Positions 26,493 through 35,872 of a stretch of 64,000 bases of DNA are shown one piece after another. Below the pieces are notes generated by a model. It was not told the DNA's origin. It was given only the letters and a program-made list of their open reading frames with translations, and did not search any database. The first letter of the stretch is position 1. Every line of letters starts with the position of its first letter. The DNA comes from an uncultured Bacteroidales bacterium. Its GTDB lineage: Bacteria; Bacteroidota; Bacteroidia; Bacteroidales; Paludibacteraceae. Position numbers and translations under genes: made by a program. Where the stretch lies: the NCBI GenBank assembly GCA_902782665.1, contig CACZOA010000050.1:1-64000 (forward strand), in the 5' to 3' direction.

Positions 26493-27368
26493 TCATTTCC
26501 TGTTATCAAGTCTTCCAAAGACATTTTGAAGGACATCAGAAACACGTGCACTTGCATTGTGACGTATATCATATTCTTTCTCAGAAACCTTTGTAAACAA
26601 TCCATTCAATGCTTCACCAGTAATGTAGCCTGACAAATCCGGATTAACTTGATTGATTGTCCTCAACTTTTCAAAATACTCGTCTGGAACAACTCCAAGT
26701 TTACGTGCCATCTCCAAAGCCATCTTAGCTGTGTTGCTGTCAAGCAATTCTACAAGTTTGTTGTTATATGTAGCATAAGTGTTCCATGCCGAAGTCGGAG
26801 TGACATTCGCCACCTTAATAGTATTCAAAGAATCTGTGATAGATGGCACAAAAGCATCTGTCAACTGATTAAACGTATTTTTTTGAAGGTATTGTGTTGC
26901 AGCATTATCAGCTCCAAACAACAATTGCTCTGCATCAGAGAAAGAGATATTTGTGATTGCATTTGCAAAAATATCTATGGATTTTGGAGCTGCGTTTTCA
27001 GCAGCACGATTGAACAACTTAATAATTGTATCTGAATCAGGAATAGAAATTCCCGAAGCATTAAGCATAGAATTAAAAGTTGGATTATTTGATACCTGTT
27101 GCACGACATTGAACGTGGTGATTGCCTCCTTAGGCAAACCAATACGAACTGCCGCATCTGCAAGATAACCATCTTCAGCACCAAGATTTTTTGCCGCTGT
27201 CTCAATTCCAACTTTTAGTGCAGCCTTCAATCCAGAACCGACATCAAACCCTCCATTACCATTAGCTCCTCCTGCCATCGATTTAATAATTTCCTCGGCC
27301 TTACCACTTTTTACCGCATCTACAGCCACTTTACCGACTGTAGACAAAATATCACCAAATAGTCCCAT
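26493..27368 (-). CDS. DUF4197 family protein
   Basis: The 291-residue protein matches the DUF4197 pattern: GLKAALKVGIETAAKNLG, DGYLADAAVRIGLP, LFNRAAENAAPKSIDIFANA, an AATQYL segment near residue 155, and a C-terminal ALNGLFTKVSEKEYDIR. An upstream in-frame ATG at 27404 would add 12 residues; MGLFGDIL at 27368 is preferred. Gram-negative members often carry a signal peptide, but none is obvious here and the N-terminal glycine-rich segment (GGANGNGG) suggests a soluble protein. The function of the family is unknown. It is a single gene with its own terminator. Confidence 0.82.
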   Translation of the reverse strand: MGLFGDILSTVGKVAVDAVKSGKAEEIIKSMAGGANGNGGFDVGSGLKAALKVGIETAAKNLGAEDGYLADAAVRIGLPKEAITTFNVVQQVSNNPTFNSMLNASGISIPDSDTIIKLFNRAAENAAPKSIDIFANAITNISFSDAEQLLFGADNAATQYLQKNTFNQLTDAFVPSITDSLNTIKVANVTPTSAWNTYATYNNKLVELLDSNTAKMALEMARKLGVVPDEYFEKLRTINQVNPDLSGYITGEALNGLFTKVSEKEYDIRHNASARVSDVLQNVFGRLDNRK

Positions 27369-27501
27369 AGTTCGCTCAATTAATGTTTGTATTTCAAAAA
27401 TCAAAAATAATGTATTTTTGTCATATTCATTTCCGATATGCGAAAAATGTTAGGCATTTACGTTTTTCACTCATTCTCCTCTTAACAATCAAAGGCATAT
27501 C

Positions 27502-28035
27502 CTAGATATTTGATCTTCCGGATAAAGTTCCATTATTTGATATCTTTTTCGCCGGAATCCCTGCAACAACTATATTTTCCTCATCAAAACTTTTTGTAAC
27601 CACAGCATTAGCTCCTACTATAGTACCAGTCTTGATATTAACGCCTACCATAAGTTTGCTTCCAGTACCTAAATATATATTATCTCCGCCTACTACCGAT
27701 TCAGAGACATTAACACCACATTGTACTACGCAGTTATCTCCAAATCTAGCACTTGAATTAACCACAATGTAACCATAATGGGGTAAATAAAGTCCTTTTC
27801 CAAAGCTGTTTGGACCAATCGTAATACCTGTCTTGACGGAATAATGAGTCAACAACAATTGCCAAAATTTAATTCTTAATTTGCTTTTTTTTGTATTACA
27901 TAAATAAGCAACCTTTCTCAAACAATACAAATACTTATATATGACATTCAAATGTTTGAAAAGATTGTCAGAAATTCCATTGACTTTCATATCTTCCGAT
28001 ATATAGTCCAAAAAATCTTTTTTACTAGTTATCAT
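27502..28035 (-). CDS. Hexapeptide-repeat (serine-acetyltransferase-like) acyltransferase
   Basis: The 177-residue protein has a left-handed beta-helix of hexapeptide repeats from about residue 75 (ITIGPNSFGKGLYLPHYG, ARFGDNCVVQCGVNV, VVGGDNIYLGTGS, IKTGTIVGANAVVTKSF) ending in the IVVAGIPAKKI motif shared by CysE-like and sugar O-acetyltransferases. It transfers an acyl group from acyl-CoA. With an EpsG-type polymerase nearby, polysaccharide O-acetylation is likelier than cysteine synthesis, but this is inference. An alternative start at 28059 adds eight residues. Confidence 0.83.
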   Translation of the reverse strand: MITSKKDFLDYISEDMKVNGISDNLFKHLNVIYKYLYCLRKVAYLCNTKKSKLRIKFWQLLLTHYSVKTGITIGPNSFGKGLYLPHYGYIVVNSSARFGDNCVVQCGVNVSESVVGGDNIYLGTGSKLMVGVNIKTGTIVGANAVVTKSFDEENIVVAGIPAKKISNNGTLSGRSNI

Positions 28036-28099
28036 ATTTATCTTAGTTTGTTTGTACAAGTTTAATAATCTATTAATATAATGTCACGCTTACATTCAG

Positions 28100-29005
28100 C
28101 TATTTCCAAGGTTCTACATGTATACTGATTATTGTCTGATGTCCGAATCTTTCCTTCAAATCTTTTTCTATTTGATCTACCTTTTCATGTGATTCATAAA
28201 GGGAAATGTTTCCATCCATCCTCACATGCATCGTTATAGCATAATTGACTCCAATCTGGCGAGTACGTAAATTATGCATTTCCGTCACCCCTGGATAAGA
28301 ATTTACAATATCCTCAATCTCTTTTTCAACTTCCAAAGGCAAACTGCTCTCAAGCAACTGATTCACGCTACTTTTAATAAGTTGAACAGCCACCTTAAAT
28401 ATAAAGAAACTCACTATCACCGCTGCCAATGGGTCAAGGATAGTCCAATTAGATCCAAGCAGACATGCAGCACCAATACCTATTGCTGTTCCTATAGAAG
28501 AGAGTGCATCACTACGATGATGCCATGCGTTTGCCACAAGAGCCTCACTGTTTAGAAGCTTACTTTTCGCTATAGTATATTGGTAGATACCTTCCTTCAT
28601 AAGAATACTCGCAACAGCAGCTCCAAATGCGAACCATCCCGGTGATACAAGTTCCTCGCCATTAATCAAAAAACCATATATTTTTGTCGTTCCGCTCCAT
28701 AAAATACCACCACCTACCAGGATCAATAATAAACCAATAATGGTTGTTGCGAGAGTTTCGTATTTGCCATGTCCAAAATCATGGTCCTCATCCGATGGTT
28801 TACTGCTAATTTTTAGCATCACAATAACAACAAAGTCCGTAAGGAAATCACTAAGAGAATGTACTCCATCTGCAACCATTGCTGCAGAATTAGCAAATAT
28901 TCCTGCGGCAAACTTCAACACGATAAGAATAGCATTTATCACTGTTCCTATCAATGTCACTTTCACAATCTCTTTTTGACGAAATTCAATCTGAAGTTCT
29001 GCCAT
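28100..29005 (-). CDS. Cation diffusion facilitator transporter
   Basis: This 301-residue inner-membrane CDF protein exports divalent metals in exchange for protons. Six transmembrane segments carry the paired metal-site residues in VADGVHSLSDFLTDF (helix II) and NAWHHRSDALSSIG (helix V), the HxxxD pattern of zinc-transporting members. A histidine-containing loop has DHDFGHGKYE, and the C-terminal cytoplasmic ferredoxin-like domain has HNLRTRQIGVNYAI. The frame is open to 29071, but MAELQIEFRQKE at 29005 is the better start. Its first 20 nt overlap the 3' end of the EpsG-like gene, so the two are translationally coupled. Confidence 0.92.
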   Translation of the reverse strand: MAELQIEFRQKEIVKVTLIGTVINAILIVLKFAAGIFANSAAMVADGVHSLSDFLTDFVVIVMLKISSKPSDEDHDFGHGKYETLATTIIGLLLILVGGGILWSGTTKIYGFLINGEELVSPGWFAFGAAVASILMKEGIYQYTIAKSKLLNSEALVANAWHHRSDALSSIGTAIGIGAACLLGSNWTILDPLAAVIVSFFIFKVAVQLIKSSVNQLLESSLPLEVEKEIEDIVNSYPGVTEMHNLRTRQIGVNYAITMHVRMDGNISLYESHEKVDQIEKDLKERFGHQTIISIHVEPWK

Positions 29006-30560
29006 TTGACCGTCTATTTTTATGTTTTCTTTCAGAAGATTCTTTATGTTTTGTATGACGTATATTATCATTATTCATCGAATCTTCATCTTCGTTTTCT
29101 TCTACTTCATCTTCATCTCGTTCTCCACGATAGTTTCTATCAGTGCTTTTTAACGATTGCCTATTTCTTAATTTATTGTTCTGATTGTCTAAATCATATT
29201 CATCGTCAAACTCATCATCAAGATTTTTCTTCTTCTTTTTTGTCGAAGGCTTATTTGTTTTTTGTCTATGCAACTTTTGATCCTTCACCTTTTCAATTCC
29301 TTGTCCAGCTCTAATCCTGTCAAAATCCTTCAATTGATCGTTTTTTTCCTTCTTTACATCTTTGTTACGCTTTACTGCATCAAGATATTCCTCTAGTTTA
29401 CGTTTCTCCAACTCATCATCATAAGTCTTATAATCCGCATCCGCCGTGAATGACGTTCTATAACGGTACGATTCCACACTAAAGTATTTGAATCCGGTAA
29501 TGAACATGATACCAATAACACATAACATATAAATCTGTTTATGCAACCGGTATTTCAGATCAGCATAATATTGAACAAACAACATCACTAGTCCTATACA
29601 AAACAACGATGAAGTTCTGTCTTGTAACACTCTAATCTCACAAAGTGAGAAAACAAGAATGAAATATATTACAAAAACATTCTTCGTGACATTGTCGATA
29701 TTTTTACCTACCTTAAAATAATTAGGGAAGAAAAAGAACATTATGTATGCGAAACATACTATAATTTTTCTCATTCCAATGTTGTAATACGAATCAGCAT
29801 AGACAATATTGACATAATATTTCTGTATTTTCGACGCAATATGCTGTCCTCCGTAGGTATATAATCCAGTCAATACAATATTGATAAACTTGATTCTAAA
29901 TATGAAAATAACCATAACCACCGTAAAAATCCACAACAACTGATTTTTTGTCAATGTGATTCTCAAAAGTGGATATACTATTATATAGAATAATGAAGTT
30001 GTATGAAATGTCATTCCGAGAAGATTCAGCAAGACATAAGAGAAAACCTGTTTACTTCTGACATACTTCAATGACATCATAAACAACAAAACAGAATTGG
30101 CATTACGCAACTGCTCCGCATGGAATACCCAGCCCCACCAAATGAAATATATAAGCAAGGCTAACACACAATAGTTAGTCTCCCGTCTGAAAAAATAAAA
30201 AAGTACGATTGAGTCTATCAAAACATAGACAAATTGGAATTGCCAATAGCTCATACCAAGCGTCTTAGCAACAACTTCAAATAAATTGAATCCTATTTCA
30301 AAATCAGTATACCAATCCTTAGAATAACGGCCTAAAAAAAAATCCCCCAAAGTTGGAGCCTCAAGATAGTTTTCATAATACATCATAACATCCATTCCTG
30401 TCCAACCCTTCAAGCCAACAAAGAGTGTGAATAGGAAAAGAGAAAATATGAAAACATATTTAGTCCTGTGATTATGGTTTTGTAGATTAAACTCTACAAA
30501 AACCAACATCACCAAGATCGCCATAAAGCAGAAATATGGTATTGATACACTTAAATCCAT
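28986..30560 (-). CDS. EpsG-like polysaccharide polymerase with a charged C-terminal tail
   Basis: The 524-residue protein has an N-terminal polytopic half with about 10-11 membrane segments and EpsG-type features (FVGLKGWTGMDVMMYYENY near residue 50, LRNANSVLLFMMSLKYV near 145), expected of an exopolysaccharide polymerase. From about residue 385 to the end it is a soluble, extremely charged, low-complexity region rich in Lys, Asp, Glu and Arg (TKKKKKNLDDEFDDEYDLD, RDEDEVEENEDEDS). Ordinary EpsG proteins end soon after the last helix, so this tail of about 140 residues is unusual. The gene's end overlaps the CDF gene. It is separate from the main polysaccharide operon. Confidence 0.82.
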   Translation of the reverse strand: MDLSVSIPYFCFMAILVMLVFVEFNLQNHNHRTKYVFIFSLFLFTLFVGLKGWTGMDVMMYYENYLEAPTLGDFFLGRYSKDWYTDFEIGFNLFEVVAKTLGMSYWQFQFVYVLIDSIVLFYFFRRETNYCVLALLIYFIWWGWVFHAEQLRNANSVLLFMMSLKYVRSKQVFSYVLLNLLGMTFHTTSLFYIIVYPLLRITLTKNQLLWIFTVVMVIFIFRIKFINIVLTGLYTYGGQHIASKIQKYYVNIVYADSYYNIGMRKIIVCFAYIMFFFFPNYFKVGKNIDNVTKNVFVIYFILVFSLCEIRVLQDRTSSLFCIGLVMLFVQYYADLKYRLHKQIYMLCVIGIMFITGFKYFSVESYRYRTSFTADADYKTYDDELEKRKLEEYLDAVKRNKDVKKEKNDQLKDFDRIRAGQGIEKVKDQKLHRQKTNKPSTKKKKKNLDDEFDDEYDLDNQNNKLRNRQSLKSTDRNYRGERDEDEVEENEDEDSMNNDNIRHTKHKESSERKHKNRRSNGRTSD

Positions 30561-30576
30561 TCTATGGCATTATTTT

Positions 30577-31719
30577 TTATTTTCTTTTTACTATCGTAAC
30601 AGCACGCGGTCTTACTTTACTATAGTTGTTAAGTTGCTGGCCTAAATTATATTCCGAACCATTTATCCACAATTTTGGAATATATGATCCAGTTGTTGAT
30701 ACTTCATATCCACAACAAACAACTATACCATTCAAAACATCAATATCATCAACAATTGCTTGAGTAGCACCTGATGACAAAGTATACTCTTTATATTCAC
30801 TGATTCTGTTCTCTTTCCTGCTCTTCTGACATGCCGTCCAATACATTGCACGAAAGCCGTCGTTTCCTCCAATATAAAATGTACCATTCTCATGCTTGAT
30901 ACAAGTGAGCGAAGATCCTGATCCATCACGTTTCAAATTATTGTTGGAACGATTGATCCAAACTTTCGGCAAATAAGTAGCTGCTTGATTTTTTTCTTTT
31001 CCCACACACCACCAATTTTCTCCATCAGAAGCAATGTCATTAGCAATAGCAGGATGAAATCCACCTTCATCATTTTCATTATCTTGAGGCAATCTACTAT
31101 ATGACTGCCCATCAATCCAAATACGGGCCTCCTCAGCATTTACTCTTTCAGGATTTATTCCATAGCCAGCCACATAACACTTATCATTACAAAAGCTCAA
31201 CTTATTGGCTCTCGCACCATTTTTCAGAATAATTGGAGTTGTACCTCGCCACAACTTTGCTATTTCGTCATAGCCATCTTTTTGAAATCCACAAGTATAA
31301 ACGACACCTTTTGAATCCACAGATATTCCAGTCGCGCCTCGACCTTCCGGCAAAATAACTTCCTTGTCATTTTCCCAGTAAATAGCAGCATAATCGATAC
31401 ATCCTGCTACATAAACAGTCTTATCTCCAGTCACACAAATATCAAATACCTCAACACCCTCATCTCGTCCAGATGACAGTTTACGAACAGATGGTGTTCC
31501 TCCACTATACTCTGAATTTGTCCATACTCCAGAACACAAAATACTCTTTCCCGATGCTGAAGGTATACTGTCATAAACATATGCCATATACACAGCATAC
31601 TCTTCATCACTGAAAACACCACTTGGTTGTGGTGAATCTGGTTCATCCTTACAACACGCAGTCATTACAATCGTACCTAACGCGATATATGAAATTTTTG
31701 ATTTCCAGAGCATATCCAA
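30577..31719 (-). CDS. Lipoprotein with propeller-like repeats
   Basis: The 380-residue protein has a lipoprotein signal peptide ending at a Cys pair (IVMTACCKDEP). The mature part contains about six repeats of the pattern xVYVAGxxxxxAxxWxxG followed by a strand and I-x-V-x-x-x-G, for example TVYVAGCIDYAAIYWENDK, VVYTCGFQKDG..AKLWRG, KCYVAGYG..ARIWIDG, TFYIGGNDGFRAMYWTAC and VVCCGYE..PKLWING. This suggests a beta-propeller displayed in the outer membrane or periplasm. No enzyme motif is visible and the function is unknown. It is 16 nt upstream of the EpsG-like gene and 35 nt downstream of nhaD. Confidence 0.75.
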   Translation of the reverse strand: MDMLWKSKISYIALGTIVMTACCKDEPDSPQPSGVFSDEEYAVYMAYVYDSIPSASGKSILCSGVWTNSEYSGGTPSVRKLSSGRDEGVEVFDICVTGDKTVYVAGCIDYAAIYWENDKEVILPEGRGATGISVDSKGVVYTCGFQKDGYDEIAKLWRGTTPIILKNGARANKLSFCNDKCYVAGYGINPERVNAEEARIWIDGQSYSRLPQDNENDEGGFHPAIANDIASDGENWWCVGKEKNQAATYLPKVWINRSNNNLKRDGSGSSLTCIKHENGTFYIGGNDGFRAMYWTACQKSRKENRISEYKEYTLSSGATQAIVDDIDVLNGIVVCCGYEVSTTGSYIPKLWINGSEYNLGQQLNNYSKVRPRAVTIVKRK

Positions 31720-31754
31720 TAATTGTATTGATGTATTTTATTTAAATGATGTTT

Positions 31755-33113
31755 TTAATTAAATAATGGCATGATGTATGAATCCTGAATAATGAACATC
31801 AATGCACCTGCCAAATAGCCTAGCAATGCTATCAATGAAACTTCCTTCAAATACCATCCGAAACTTACTTTCTCAAGACCCATAACCACAACTCCTGCAG
31901 CTGATCCTACAATCAAGATACTTCCACCCACTCCAGCACAATATGCAAGGAACAACCAGAAAGCACCGTCGACTGCGAAATAAGCAGTTGTTGGATCAAT
32001 CTCATACATCTTCATTGCTCCTGCAACAAGAGGTACATTATCAACAATTGAAGAAAGTATACCAATAATGATATTGATTGCATAAATGTTTCCTACACTC
32101 TCATCAAGCCATTCGCTCAACTCTCGAAGAATACCTGCAAATGATAGAGCGTTTACAGCCATCAAAATACCCAAGAAGAATAGAATTGTTGTCATATCTA
32201 TTCTCTTGACCACTTTCTGAATACGTGCTTTCTTCTCTTCCTTTATAGAATCTCCCTTTTCATGATACATAAGTTCTGTGTATACCCACAAAACACCAAG
32301 TCCAAGAGCGACTCCTAGATATGGAGGCAAATGAGTGATTGCCTTGAAGATAGGCACAAATACCAACGCTCCAATGCCTAGATAGAATATAATATTACGT
32401 TCTTTATTTGTAACCATCTCAGCAGCAGTAGGTTCATGAGATTCTGAATCAATGACTTCAACATCCTCCAAATTACCTTTTAGCTTTCTCGACATTATAA
32501 GCATAGGTAATGCAGCGGCAACTATAGAAGGCAAAATAAGCTCAGGTATCAAATGTTGAGTTGTAACATTACCCTTAACCCAAAGCATAATAGTTGTAAC
32601 GTCGCCAATTGGAGAGAATGCTCCACCAGCATTAGCGGCCAAGATCACTACAGCTGCAAAATACCAACGCTCTTTCTGGTCCTGAACCAACTTTCTAAGC
32701 AACATTACAATAACGATTGTTGTAGTAAGATTATCAAGCACTGCCGACATTATGAAAGTGATTCCAGTAAGGATACATAGCAGTGTCTTTTTATTTTTTG
32801 TAGTAATTCGTCTTGTGATGATATTAAATCCTCCGTGAACATCAATCAGCTCCACAATTGTCATTGCTCCCATCAAGAAGAACAAGATTTCAGCTACCTC
32901 ACCTACTCCTTCAATAAGTTCAACTTTTGTCACATACTCTGTTGTCTTCTGAACACCGAGCGGTGTGTTAAGTGCCGGTGCATAAAAAATGTAGATTGTC
33001 CAAAGTAATGCGCACAAAATCAAAGCAGTAGCTGCCTTGTTGACGTGAATCTGATGTTCTGTCGCGATAGCCACATAGCCAAGGACAAACAGACAAATCA
33101 TTAATAAGACCAT
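31755..33113 (-). CDS. nhaD: NhaD-type Na+/H+ antiporter
   Basis: The 452-residue polytopic ion transporter (12 or so helices) has NhaD features: HGGFNIITRRITTKNKKTLL, then MSAVLDNLTTTIVIVMLLRKL (the helix with D-x-x-T-T), LAANAGGAFSPIGDVTTIML, and a second half-repeat with SSIVDNVPLVAGAMKMYEID and VGGSILIVGSAAGVVVMG. It exchanges sodium (or lithium) for protons and supports sodium homeostasis. A strong Shine-Dalgarno sequence (AAGGAGG) precedes the ATG. A -7 box TATGTTTG lies upstream on the minus strand (33169-33176). Four genes follow in the same direction with short gaps. Confidence 0.92.
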   Translation of the reverse strand: MVLLMICLFVLGYVAIATEHQIHVNKAATALILCALLWTIYIFYAPALNTPLGVQKTTEYVTKVELIEGVGEVAEILFFLMGAMTIVELIDVHGGFNIITRRITTKNKKTLLCILTGITFIMSAVLDNLTTTIVIVMLLRKLVQDQKERWYFAAVVILAANAGGAFSPIGDVTTIMLWVKGNVTTQHLIPELILPSIVAAALPMLIMSRKLKGNLEDVEVIDSESHEPTAAEMVTNKERNIIFYLGIGALVFVPIFKAITHLPPYLGVALGLGVLWVYTELMYHEKGDSIKEEKKARIQKVVKRIDMTTILFFLGILMAVNALSFAGILRELSEWLDESVGNIYAINIIIGILSSIVDNVPLVAGAMKMYEIDPTTAYFAVDGAFWLFLAYCAGVGGSILIVGSAAGVVVMGLEKVSFGWYLKEVSLIALLGYLAGALMFIIQDSYIMPLFN

Positions 33114-33168
33114 AAGACCTCCTTGAAATTTTTATTGTTTTTTTTCTGTTATTTTCAAATCTCTTTTG

Positions 33169-33176
33169 CAAACATA
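33169..33176 (-). promoter_or_regulatory. Probable nhaD promoter -7 box
   Basis: Reads TATGTTTG on the minus strand, matching the Bacteroidota TAnnTTTG consensus, 56 nt before the nhaD start. No clear TTTG at the -33 position. Confidence 0.45.
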
Positions 33177-33218
33177 CAATTTTTTATTCATAAAGTTATA
33201 ATTTCCTAAAATAAATTA

Positions 33219-33226
33219 TATCTTTG
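33219..33226 (+). promoter_or_regulatory. Probable promoter -7 box of the OmpA-like gene
   Basis: TATCTTTG matches TAnnTTTG and is 40 nt upstream of the preferred ATG at 33267. It faces away from the nhaD promoter, giving a divergent pair. Confidence 0.5.
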
Positions 33227-33266
33227 AGAATTGAATGGTCAAGTCATTTATGTAAGTTTTTTTTGT

Positions 33267-34769
33267 ATGAAAAGAAAAGCGACAGGGATTTTATTAGGAC
33301 TTTGTGTGGCAGCAGGAGCCAACGCACAATACGCACGCAACCAAATTGAACTTCAAGTCAATGGAGGTGTGCATGCTTTGACGTATGATGCATACTCAGC
33401 AGCATTGAAAAATCAAGCAAACCTTGGTGGTGGAACATCTTTTAACTACCGTCATTTCTTCAACGACTATTTAGGACTCGGCACAGGTATAGGTGTCGCC
33501 TTCTTTAATAGCTATGGAAAAATCAGTTCATACGATGAAAAGACTACAGATGCGAATGGAGACATTCTTGCCACTCACTTCCAGAACTGGGAGGAAAAGC
33601 AAAAATACGCTCAACTTGAAATCCCTATCGGTTTTTACTACCGCAATAATATCACATACAGTGTAGACTTCTTGACCGGATTTGGTGTAAAGGTCGGATT
33701 CCCTGTCCGTCACTCTTACGAAGTCAGAGAAGGAAACATGTCTCGTTCGTTGTACCTACAGGAATCAAACACAACAAAAGAGCTTGAGACCAACTATTCA
33801 CTTCTCGATTTTGAGGGAGACATGAATACAAAAAAAACAACCTGCTCTTTCTTCCTTGACTTTGGCTTGACAAAATGGTTCACTTCAAAACTTGGTTTAT
33901 ACGCTGGTCTGTATGTTAACTATGGCTTCACAGACATCCTTGATACCAGATCTGACAAAAAACTTTTTTCTCCAGAAGGAGTATACACAACTATGCTTGA
34001 GAGCGACCAGATCACTAAGGTCGGAACAATCGCAGCCGGATTCAAAATGGCAGTCACTCTTCCTACAGACCGTGTAAAGAAGAAGTATGAAATGCCTGAA
34101 AACAAGGAGATTCCAGCTCAAGAGCCTATGATCGCTCCTGAAGTGAAGAGAGCTCTGCTTTCACGAGACAGCATACATCACTTGCCAGACTCTTTGATCT
34201 ATATCCGTTATTCTCGTGAAGAGGTGGCAAAGGTAAAGAATATGATTTCTCAACTTGGTGAGATTGAAAATGTCACAGAAGAAAAGAAGGTTAAGTATAG
34301 AAACACTATCACAGCTTACGATACTTTGACTTCATTTGAGAAACTTGACATCACTTGGAATGAGCGTCGTCATCTTAAATTCGCTGAATACGCTCTTAAC
34401 GCTGAAGACGCTATCAAGATGTTGAGCGAGGAGATGAGCACAATGTTCACTTTCCCATTCAACGAGAGCGGATTCACATCTACAGAAGACATGGAGGTGG
34501 CATTTGAGGACATGAAGGTGCTTCTTCGTCTGCAGCCTAACAAGGGTCTTTTGATCAAGGGTCACGCAGATAAGGTGGAGATGGACCACAACGATGCGAT
34601 TGGTATCGAACGTGCTTTCTTCATCCGTGATATCCTTAAAGATAAAGGCACAGCGGCCGACCAACTTGACGTCAAAGACATGAAAGATAAAGAGCCTGTC
34701 GACGTGAGTGGAACAGATGAAGGCAAGGCTAAAAACAGACGTGTGACATTCTCTATTTACGAGCAATAA
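33267..34769 (+). CDS. Outer-membrane beta-barrel protein with C-terminal OmpA-like domain
   Basis: The 500-residue protein begins with a signal peptide (MKRKATGILLGLCVAAGANA). Residues 20-270 alternate hydrophobic and polar strands typical of an eight-stranded-type outer-membrane barrel. A linker follows, and the C-terminal 100 residues resemble the OmpA peptidoglycan-binding domain (LLIKGHADKVEMDHNDAIG, late KNRRVTFSI). It may tether the outer membrane to the cell wall. The frame is open from a TTG at 33231, but ATG 33267 starts at the signal peptide. It is transcribed divergently from nhaD. Confidence 0.82.
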   Translation: MKRKATGILLGLCVAAGANAQYARNQIELQVNGGVHALTYDAYSAALKNQANLGGGTSFNYRHFFNDYLGLGTGIGVAFFNSYGKISSYDEKTTDANGDILATHFQNWEEKQKYAQLEIPIGFYYRNNITYSVDFLTGFGVKVGFPVRHSYEVREGNMSRSLYLQESNTTKELETNYSLLDFEGDMNTKKTTCSFFLDFGLTKWFTSKLGLYAGLYVNYGFTDILDTRSDKKLFSPEGVYTTMLESDQITKVGTIAAGFKMAVTLPTDRVKKKYEMPENKEIPAQEPMIAPEVKRALLSRDSIHHLPDSLIYIRYSREEVAKVKNMISQLGEIENVTEEKKVKYRNTITAYDTLTSFEKLDITWNERRHLKFAEYALNAEDAIKMLSEEMSTMFTFPFNESGFTSTEDMEVAFEDMKVLLRLQPNKGLLIKGHADKVEMDHNDAIGIERAFFIRDILKDKGTAADQLDVKDMKDKEPVDVSGTDEGKAKNRRVTFSIYEQ

Positions 34770-34786
34770 TCAATTGAATTTGAACA

Positions 34787-34812
34787 TGTGTCAGGAGATT
34801 TCTCCTGACACA
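34787..34812 (+). terminator. Perfect 12-bp inverted repeat after the OmpA-like gene
   Basis: TGTGTCAGGAGA pairs with TCTCCTGACACA around TT. The following sequence is AT-rich but lacks a long T-run, so it is a probable but not classical terminator. Confidence 0.65.
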
Positions 34813-34902
34813 TATATTTATAAAAATGGGATTTGTAATAGAAAAATACTCTTACATATCCTTTATAATCAATCAACTAAAAAACTTGTGTAGCATTTAT
34901 TA

Positions 34903-35820
34903 ATGATGAAAGAGAAATTGCAGGATATAAAAAACAAACTTTCATACTACTTATTGCGTGGAGCCATAGAATTTTTCAGCATACTCCCGTTCTGCGTACT
35001 TTACTTTATTTCAGACATGCTCTATTACCTCATAAGATATGTCGTGAGATACCGTAGAAAAGTGGTTGAGGAAAATCTTGCAAATTCTTTCCCTGAGAAG
35101 AGCGTAGACGAGAGAAAAACCATCGAGAAGCAATTCTACCATCATTTCTGTGATATGCTTGTAGAGTGGGTTAAAACCTACAGAATGAGCTACGATGACA
35201 TCCTGAGCCATGTGGAATTTGAGAACCGTGACATGATGGCAAACCTTATCAAAGAGGGAAGAAACATGATGTTCGCCTCTTCTCATAAGGGCAACTGGGA
35301 GTGGATGCCTGCATTATACTGGCAGCTTGGCTGTCCTAACCTTGTGGGCGTAGAGGTCAACCGTCCTGCCAAAAACCCATATATAAATGCTTTCTTCAAA
35401 GGTATGCGCAACCGCCTAGGTATGGAATTGGTGGATAAAAACGACATAATACGTCCTCTTTTGAAATACAGAAAAGGCGATAAAACATTTGGTCTTGGAC
35501 TTCTTGCAGATCAAACTCCAAGCATTAAAAACATTGATTATTGGACAGAATTCCTTCATCAGGACACTCCATTCCTATCCGGCCCTGAAAGAATGGCAAG
35601 AATGTTCAAATCAGCCTATGTGTATGCCGACGTGATTCGCATATCACGTGGATATTATAAATACCGTCTGAAACTGATCTCTGTAAATGTGGCAGAAGAG
35701 GAAGAATATGCCGCTACAGAGAAATACGCCCGTCTACTTGAAGAAAGTATCCAGGAATACCCATCAGACTGGCTTTGGACGCACCGCAGATGGAAACATA
35801 AGAGAGAAAATAAAGCATAA
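34903..35820 (+). CDS. LpxL/HtrB-family lysophospholipid acyltransferase
   Basis: This 305-residue inner-membrane protein is of the lipid A late-acyltransferase family. An N-terminal membrane helix (about 18-45) is followed by the catalytic HxxxxE motif in SSHKGNWEWMP (H127 region), LVGVEVNRPAKNP as the substrate-site block, and GLLADQTPSIKN and PSDWLWTHRRWKH near the end. It probably adds a secondary acyl chain to lipid A or a related glycolipid. ATG 34903 is followed directly by another ATG. A helicase gene begins 52 nt downstream. Confidence 0.9.
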   Translation: MMKEKLQDIKNKLSYYLLRGAIEFFSILPFCVLYFISDMLYYLIRYVVRYRRKVVEENLANSFPEKSVDERKTIEKQFYHHFCDMLVEWVKTYRMSYDDILSHVEFENRDMMANLIKEGRNMMFASSHKGNWEWMPALYWQLGCPNLVGVEVNRPAKNPYINAFFKGMRNRLGMELVDKNDIIRPLLKYRKGDKTFGLGLLADQTPSIKNIDYWTEFLHQDTPFLSGPERMARMFKSAYVYADVIRISRGYYKYRLKLISVNVAEEEEYAATEKYARLLEESIQEYPSDWLWTHRRWKHKRENKA

Positions 35821-35872
35821 TTAAATTGCATAATACATATTTAATATAGTAACAGTCAAAACGATCCTGATT

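Noticed and set aside
28859..29314. 151-codon open frame on the plus strand
   Set aside because: Runs antisense across the EpsG tail and the CDF start. The composition is explained by the low-complexity charged tract on the other strand.
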